From Rathayibacter sp. VKM Ac-2857 (GTDB taxonomy: Bacteria > Actinomycetota > Actinomycetes > Actinomycetales > Microbacteriaceae): a DNA stretch of 64,000 nucleotides. Positions 59,152-64,000 of the stretch are shown one piece after another (the first letter of the stretch is position 1; each line of letters opens with the position of its first letter). The stretch is from NCBI RefSeq assembly GCF_013205025.1, contig NZ_JABMLE010000002.1, positions 62,001-126,000 on the forward strand, in the 5' to 3' direction. The translations under genes and the position numbers were made by a program. The notes beneath the pieces are model-generated. The model did not search any database, had not been told where the DNA came from, and worked only from the letters and a program-made list of their open reading frames with translations.

Positions 59152-60666
59152 TCAGCTCGTCGAGGGGACGGCGGTGGGATCGGCCGACGGGGCGGGCTCG
59201 GCGGCCGAGGTCGAGGCCACGCCCCGGCCGAACGCCTGGCCCTGGAGGATCGCTCCGAGGTCGACGCCGGTCGCGGACTTGACGCTGTCGAACGTGGCCG
59301 AGAGGCTCGCCGCCTGCTCGCGGGCGATGTGCGTGGCCGCGGTGTCGCCTCCGATCAGCGTGACGGTTCCGACGTTCTGGTAGCCCTTCGCGAACTCCGC
59401 CATGAGGGAGGGGAGCTGTCCGATGAGCTCGCGGCCCAGGATCGCCTCCTGGTTCTCGCGGAGCGCTTCCGCCTCGGCCTGGATCGCGGCCGCGCTCGCC
59501 TCACCCTTGGTGCGGATGGCCTCCGCCTCGGCGGAAGCGTTCGCGCGCAGGGCCTCGGCCTCGGCGCCGGCCTTGGCGCGCAGAGCGTGGGCCTCCGCCT
59601 CGGCGCGGGCGCTCACCGCTGCCGCCTCGGCCGCGGCGGACGCCTGGCGGGCCTCCGCCTGGCGCTGGACGGCGTAGGCCTCGGCGTCGGACACCTGCTG
59701 CGCGACCTGGCGGTCGGTCTCGGCCTTCTTCGCGCGCCCGTAGGCGTCGGCGTCGGCCTCGGTCTGGCGCCGATACTTCTCGGCGTCCGCGACGCGCTTG
59801 ACGTCGGCGTCGAGCTCGGCCTGCCGGTTCTCGGCGCGCTGGACGAGGACGGCCTGCTCGCGCTCGGCGCGGGCCAGGTTCTCGGCCTGCTCGGCCTCGG
59901 CGTTGGCGCGGCCGACCTCGGACTTCGAGGCGGCGGTGTTCTTGTCGAAGGCGGTCTGCTCGATCAGGTTCGCCTCGTCGGTGGCGAGCTGGCGGGCCTT
60001 GACCTCGCGGGCCGCGTTGATCCGGGCGACGTCGGCCTCGCGCCGGACGCGCTCGATCTCCTGCGCACCGAGCGCCTCGATGTAGCCGTTGCGGTCGGTG
60101 ACGCCCTGGATGGCGAAGGAGTCGAGGACGAGGCCCTGGGCGAGCAGGTCGCCCTTGATGCCCTCGGCGATCTCGTCACCGAGCTTCTGGCGGTCCTGCA
60201 TGACCTCCTCGACGCTGAGCTTCGCGACGACGCCGCGCAGCGCGCCCTCGAGCTGCTCGGTGGTGAAGACGTCGATCGACTGGTCCTGCGAGGCGAACCG
60301 CTCGGCGGCGGCGCGCACCTGATCCGGCGTGGAGCCGATCTTGACGAGGGCGACGCCCGCGAGGTGGATCGTCACGCCGTTCTTGGTCTGCGCGACAGGC
60401 TCCATCTTGATCTGCCGCGACCGCAGCGAGATGCGGTCGGAGCGCTGGGTCAGCTTGTTGACGAAGGCGCCGCCGCCGGTGATGACGGTCATGTTGGACG
60501 TCAGCCCGTCGTCGCCCTTCTGCTTCTTTCCGACGATCACGATGGCCTCGTCGGCCTGCGGGACCTGATACCAGGCCCGGAAGATGAAGAAGCCGATGAT
60601 GGCGAGCAGCAGGACGACACCGACGGCGATGCCGGCGCCGACGATCCAGAACAGATCAGATTGCAT
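59152..60666 (-). CDS. flotillin/SPFH-domain membrane protein
   Basis: A 504-residue protein. One N-terminal membrane helix (FWIVGAGIAVGVVLLLAIIGFF) is followed by the SPFH/band 7 domain (about residues 30-200, QVPQADEAIVIVGKKQKGDDGL, VTIHLAGVALVKIG). A long Ala/Glu/Arg coiled coil follows (EAEQAENLARAEREQAV, AAEAAAVSARAEAEAHAL), then a Thr/Pro/Ser tail. Flotillins organise membrane microdomains with other proteins. ATG 60666 is chosen from the family start; an upstream in-frame ATG at 60729 lies before a leader hairpin. Confidence 0.92.
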   Translation of the reverse strand: MQSDLFWIVGAGIAVGVVLLLAIIGFFIFRAWYQVPQADEAIVIVGKKQKGDDGLTSNMTVITGGGAFVNKLTQRSDRISLRSRQIKMEPVAQTKNGVTIHLAGVALVKIGSTPDQVRAAAERFASQDQSIDVFTTEQLEGALRGVVAKLSVEEVMQDRQKLGDEIAEGIKGDLLAQGLVLDSFAIQGVTDRNGYIEALGAQEIERVRREADVARINAAREVKARQLATDEANLIEQTAFDKNTAASKSEVGRANAEAEQAENLARAEREQAVLVQRAENRQAELDADVKRVADAEKYRRQTEADADAYGRAKKAETDRQVAQQVSDAEAYAVQRQAEARQASAAAEAAAVSARAEAEAHALRAKAGAEAEALRANASAEAEAIRTKGEASAAAIQAEAEALRENQEAILGRELIGQLPSLMAEFAKGYQNVGTVTLIGGDTAATHIAREQAASLSATFDSVKSATGVDLGAILQGQAFGRGVASTSAAEPAPSADPTAVPSTS

Positions 60667-60987
60667 GGACGAGAGACCCCCTTCTCGGAACCCGCGGGGG
60701 GCGGGTTTCTGAGCGATGTACAGGTTCATCGTGGCATGGACGGGGTTCCCGGGCGTCGGCCGGACGGCGGATGCGGGGTCGTTCGCGCGGGACGCGCGGC
60801 GGTGCCGGACGGAGGGCAGGACCGCCCTCGGGACGCCGAGCAGCCAGCCGGATCGACGCCTTCACAGCGAGCGGAATCGCGGCGGGCGGACGCACAGCCG
60901 GCGGGATCGCAGTGAGCGGAGGCGGCGAGAGGAGCCGTCGCGGCGGAGGAGCCGGGCGAAGCTTCGACTCTCGCGAGCACTTCAGTG
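60667..60987. promoter_or_regulatory. 321-bp intergenic region with hairpin upstream of flotillin
   Basis: AACCCGC-GGGGG-GCGGGTT at 60689-60707 is a perfect 7-bp hairpin 23 nt upstream of the flotillin ATG, in its leader. Apart from this I see no gene or clear promoter between the flotillin start and the tRNA. Confidence 0.4.
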
Positions 60988-61059
60988 CTGGGGTACCTGG
61001 ACTCGAACCAAGAACAACTGAACCAGAATCAGTCGTGTTGCCAATTACACCATACCCCA
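60988..61059 (-). tRNA. tRNA-Gln (anticodon CTG)
   Basis: A 72-nt cloverleaf. The acceptor stem TGGGGTA pairs with TACCCCA, the anticodon stem ACTGA/TCAGT encloses loop TTCTGGT with anticodon CTG, and the T-arm contains GGTTCGAGTCC. The discriminator base is G and CCA is not encoded. Genes for gltX and a reductase lie just upstream on the same strand. Confidence 0.95.
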
Positions 61060-61132
61060 ATGGTCATCCGGCGGTGAGGCCGGGACCAGGCGGCGGCCAG
61101 AGCAGAACTCGGCGCCGAGAGACGACAGTACC

Positions 61133-62137
61133 CTACGGACGCACGCCGCTCAAATCGGCGCCCCGATCGTGCACGGCGAGGGCCTCCGACTCGGGGGCGG
61201 CCTCGCCGAGGCGGGCGCGGACCAGGTCGCGGTTGATCGCCGAGGCGACCTGCGCGCCGGAGCCGGCGGCGACGATCAGCTGCTGCGGCCCGGGGGCGGT
61301 GACCTCGCCGGCGGCGTAGAGGCCGGGGACGGAGGTGCGGCCGCCCGCGTCGACGCGGAGGAAGCCGTCGGGGTCGACGTCGGGGCCGGCCGGGTCGAGG
61401 TAGTCGAGGACGGGCACCCAGACCGGGCGGACGAAGGCGCCGGTGCGCGGGATCACGTCGCCGTCGGCGAGGGCGACGCCGGTCATCACGGCGCGCTCCC
61501 CCACGAGGTCTGCGACGGGGCGGCGCTCGATGCGGATGCCGATCGAGTTCAGCAGCGACTCGTCGGTGTCGCTGACGACTCCGACGCCGTTGGTGAAGAC
61601 GATCAGGTCGGTCGACCACTGCGAGAGGAGCATGGCGCGCTCGGCGAGGTCGGCGGTCTCGCCGATGAGGGCCAGGGGCTCACCGGCCTTCTCGTAGCCG
61701 TCGCACTCCATGCAGCTGTGCACGGCGGTGCCGTAGTAGGCGCGGAGGCTGGGCAGCGTCGGGAGGCGCTCGGAGAGGCCGCCCGCGACCACGACGGCGG
61801 TCGCCAGCACGGAGCGATCGGCCGAGCCGCGGACGCCCTTCGCGGTGACGACGAACTCGCCGCCGGAGCGCTCGACGGAGGTCACCATCGCGTTGTGCGC
61901 TTCCGCCTCCTCGTACTGCTCGAGCTCGGCGCGGCCGAGGCGGCGCAGCTCGAGCGGCGAGACGCCGTCGCGGGTGAGGAAGCCGTGCGAGTGCAGGGTC
62001 GCCGCGTTGCGCGGCCGGTTGCTGTCGAGCAGCAGCACGCTGCGGCGCGCGCGGACGAGGTTCAGCCCCGCCGAGAGCCCCGCGGGGCCGGCGCCGATGA
62101 TGACGACGTCGTAGTGGCCGCCCTGCACCTCCGCCAC
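61133..62137 (-). CDS. thioredoxin reductase-like FAD/NAD(P) oxidoreductase
   Basis: A 334-residue flavoprotein. The FAD site is YDVVIIGAGPAGLSAGLNL, a redox CxxC is in VHSCMECDGYEKAG, the NADP-site glycine motif is degenerate (LALIGETADLAERAML) and the C-terminal FAD motif is VPGLYAAGEVTAPGPQQ. It resembles thioredoxin reductase with CMEC in place of CATC. GTG 62137 follows the gltX stop by 2 nt with GGAG upstream, so it is in an operon with gltX. No thioredoxin gene is adjacent. Confidence 0.88.
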   Translation of the reverse strand: MAEVQGGHYDVVIIGAGPAGLSAGLNLVRARRSVLLLDSNRPRNAATLHSHGFLTRDGVSPLELRRLGRAELEQYEEAEAHNAMVTSVERSGGEFVVTAKGVRGSADRSVLATAVVVAGGLSERLPTLPSLRAYYGTAVHSCMECDGYEKAGEPLALIGETADLAERAMLLSQWSTDLIVFTNGVGVVSDTDESLLNSIGIRIERRPVADLVGERAVMTGVALADGDVIPRTGAFVRPVWVPVLDYLDPAGPDVDPDGFLRVDAGGRTSVPGLYAAGEVTAPGPQQLIVAAGSGAQVASAINRDLVRARLGEAAPESEALAVHDRGADLSGVRP

Positions 62138-62139
62138 GA

Positions 62140-63681
62140 TCAGCTCCGAGAGTCGGCGAGTCGGGCGAGGCGGGCGATCGACTCGGACTTGCCGAGGATC
62201 TCCATCGACTCGAACAGCGGCGGCGAGACGCGGCGGCCCGAGATCGCGGTGCGCAGCGGCCCGTAGGCGATGCGGGGCTTCAGTCCCAGGTTCTCGATCA
62301 GCGCGCCGGCGAGCGCCTCCTGGATCGAGGCGGTCAGCCACTCCCCCTCGGGCACGAGCTCGAGGGCGCCGATCGACGCGGCGAGGACCTCGCCGGCGTT
62401 CGCGGGCAGGCCCTTGAGCGCGTCCTCGTCGTAGGAGAGGGCGTCGGCGGTGGTGAAGAGGAAGCCGAGCATGCCGGGCGCCTCGCCGAGCAGGCCGATG
62501 CGCTCCTGGACGAGCGGGGCGGCGGCGTCGAGGACGGCGCGCTGGTCGGCGGTCGGCGCGGTCTCGAGGACGCCGGCGGCGATCAGGTAGGGGATCGTCC
62601 GCTCGGTGAAGTCGTCGACCGCGAGCAGGCGGATGTGGTCGCCGTTGATCGACTCGGCCTTCTTGAGGTCGAAGCGCGCCGGGTTCGGGTTCACGTCGGC
62701 GACGTCGAAGGCGGCGATCATCTCGTCGATCGAGAAGACGTCGCGGTCGTGGGTGAGCGACCAGCCGAGCAGGGCCAGGTAGTTGACCAGGCCCTCGGGG
62801 ACGAAGCCGCGGTCGCGGTGGTGGAAGAGGTTGGCGGAGGGGTCGCGCTTGGAGAGTTTCTTGTTGCCCTCGCCCATCACGTACGGGAGGTGGCCGAAGC
62901 GCGGGACGAAGGTCGTCAGTCCGATGTCGATCAGCGCGTGGTACAGCGCGATCTGGCGCGCGGTGGAGGGCAGGATGTCCTCGCCGCGGAGGACATGGGT
63001 GATCTGCATCAGCGCGTCGTCGACCGGGTTCACCAGCGTGTAGAGCGGCTGGCCGTTGGGCCGGACGACGACGAAGTCGCTGAAGGAGCCGGCCGGGAAG
63101 GTGATCTCGCCGCGGACGAGGTCGTCGAAGGAGAGGTCGGCGTCCGGGACGCGCAGGCGGAGCGCGGGGCTCCGGCCCTCGGCGCGGAAGGCGGCGCGCT
63201 GCTCCTCGGTGAGGTCGCGGTCGAAGTTGTCGTAGCCGTGCTGCTTGGCGCGGCCGGCCGCCTCGTTGCGGGCGTCGATCTCCTCGGCGTTCGAGTAGCT
63301 CTCGTAGAGGTGGCCCGAGGCGAGCAGGCGCTGGATGACGTCGGTGTAGACGTCGCTGCGCTCGGACTGGCGGTACGGGCCGTGCGGGCCGCCGACGCCC
63401 ACGCCCTCGTCCCAGTCGAGCTTCAGCCAGCGGAGCGCGTCGATGAGCTGCTCGTAGCTCTCCTCGCTGTCGCGGGCCGCGTCGGTGTCCTCGATCCGGA
63501 AGACGAAGGTGCCTCCGGTGTGCCGCGCGTAGGCCCAGTTGAACAGGGCGGTGCGGATGAGGCCGACGTGCGGCGTCCCGGTCGGGGACGGGCAGAAGCG
63601 GACGCGGACGTCCCTCCCGGTCGCGGTCGTGAACGGGTGCGCGTCGTGGGCGCGATCGGAGGGCGGGGTGAGCTCAGACAT
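62140..63681 (-). CDS. gltX: glutamyl-tRNA synthetase
   Basis: A 513-residue class I synthetase charging tRNA-Glu, and in most actinobacteria also tRNA-Gln for later amidation. The HIGH-equivalent is [16 protein letters not shown], the KMSKS-equivalent is [12 protein letters not shown], and [13 protein letters not shown] is the Glu-binding block. The C-terminal anticodon-binding cage follows. Length is normal. The N-terminal about 20 residues before VRVRFCPSP are a variable extension. It is followed after 2 nt by the reductase gene. Confidence 0.97.
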   Translation of the reverse strand: MSELTPPSDRAHDAHPFTTATGRDVRVRFCPSPTGTPHVGLIRTALFNWAYARHTGGTFVFRIEDTDAARDSEESYEQLIDALRWLKLDWDEGVGVGGPHGPYRQSERSDVYTDVIQRLLASGHLYESYSNAEEIDARNEAAGRAKQHGYDNFDRDLTEEQRAAFRAEGRSPALRLRVPDADLSFDDLVRGEITFPAGSFSDFVVVRPNGQPLYTLVNPVDDALMQITHVLRGEDILPSTARQIALYHALIDIGLTTFVPRFGHLPYVMGEGNKKLSKRDPSANLFHHRDRGFVPEGLVNYLALLGWSLTHDRDVFSIDEMIAAFDVADVNPNPARFDLKKAESINGDHIRLLAVDDFTERTIPYLIAAGVLETAPTADQRAVLDAAAPLVQERIGLLGEAPGMLGFLFTTADALSYDEDALKGLPANAGEVLAASIGALELVPEGEWLTASIQEALAGALIENLGLKPRIAYGPLRTAISGRRVSPPLFESMEILGKSESIARLARLADSRS

Positions 63682-63800
63682 ACCCGGCGATTCTAGCGGC
63701 GGGGCGAGGATCGGCGCCCGGACTGGACAGGGGGCCGACTCGGGCGTCGGTCCGGCTCGCGGGACCGATCCGGCTCGCGGGCGGCAGGAGCTCTTAGCGC

Positions 63801-63869
63801 GAAGCAGTGCTCCGAGTCAACGGACTTCTCGAACGGGAGGAGCAGTGGTGGCCTGTGCTCACTGCTTCT
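63801..63869. promoter_or_regulatory. leader region with interlocking inverted repeats
   Basis: GAAGCAGTG at 63801 pairs with CACTGCTTC at 63861-63869, while GGAGCAGTG at 63839-63847 competes for the same right arm. Mutually exclusive stems are possible in the transcript leading to ATG 63946. Confidence 0.3.
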
Positions 63870-63945
63870 CCCCGGGGCCGCTCGACGACGAGCGTGTCGC
63901 ACCCTGCCGCCCCGGACGCGTCAGCATGCCCGGAAAGGGGTCCCG

Positions 63946-64000
63946 ATGAGCACGGTCGTTCTCGACACCGCATTCTCAGCGCCCGCCCCTGAGATCGACT
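63946..64000 (+). CDS. start of an unidentified gene, cut by the window edge
   Basis: ATG 63946 has AAGGGG 5 nt upstream and opens the frame MSTVVLDTAFSAPAPEID, which runs off the window. There is too little sequence to identify it. It is divergent from gltX with a 264-bp gap. Confidence 0.5.
   Translation, partial: MSTVVLDTAFSAPAPEID

Noticed and set aside
60988-61059. tRNA-Gln as an integration site for a mobile element
   Set aside because: No integrase, no second copy of the tRNA 3' end within the window, and the flanking genes look like core genes.

Overview
High-GC Gram-positive chromosome segment. GC content, leaderless-type promoters (TA-rich -10 box 6 to 8 nt before ATG/GTG), a tRNA without encoded CCA, and the gene families present (sortase with DUF4397 protein, HelR, M4 protease with emfourin) fit an actinobacterium, most likely Microbacteriaceae (Rathayibacter/Curtobacterium-like). 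Genus is inferred, not shown. I see no integrase, transposase, rRNA or CRISPR array.

Layout. 1-3.5 kb: ECF sigma factor (cut by the left edge), class F sortase and a DUF4397 surface protein. 3.5-6.8 kb: rpsO, membrane proteins, an MFS exporter and an FMN-binding stress protein. 6.8-8.7 kb: a lectin-repeat/M23 peptidase gene bracketed by two copies of a 61-71 bp palindromic element. 8.7-12.5 kb: a YedY-like molybdoenzyme with its flavin reductase, a protealysin-type M4 protease and its emfourin inhibitor separated by a repeat array, and an FKBP isomerase. 12.5-17.4 kb: HelR and a two-component system. 17.4-25.7 kb: a tightly coupled seven-gene operon with three glycosyltransferases, an ABC exporter, two APH-fold kinases and an acidic membrane-anchored protein; its product is unknown to me. 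25.8-32.6 kb: DUF1684 protein, HxlR regulator with MFS target, hydrolase, PrsW-type protease, repeats, and an Ada-AlkA DNA repair fusion whose C-terminus runs into a palindromic element. 32.7-41.8 kb: aspartase, ethanolamine permease and a divergent gamma-glutamylation operon (GS-like ligase, PuuD-like hydrolase, ALDH, SDR, FadR-type regulator), readable as ethanolamine to glycine. 41.8-53.5 kb: assorted single genes, including a lower-GC pair that looks like a bacteriocin and a membrane immunity protein. 53.5-58.1 kb: a compact defence island with a Phd/RelE-like toxin-antitoxin, a MazG plus GIY-YIG/DUF2075-helicase pair, and AbiEi/AbiEii. 58-64 kb: lipoprotein, flotillin, tRNA-Gln(CTG), a thioredoxin-reductase-like enzyme, gltX, and the start of another gene.

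Three repeat classes recur: (i) the 61-bp-core palindrome in four copies; (ii) two long palindromes with related outer arms at 45837-45904 and 52969-53041; (iii) dispersed hairpin repeats carrying CTCGATACGCCC and GGGCTACTCGA arms, sometimes tandem. The best candidates for undescribed biology are the MazG/GIY-YIG-DUF2075 pair inside the defence island, the bacteriocin-like pair at 42.9-43.7 kb, the glycosyltransferase/kinase/exporter operon, and the palindromic element that has rewritten a gene's 3' end.
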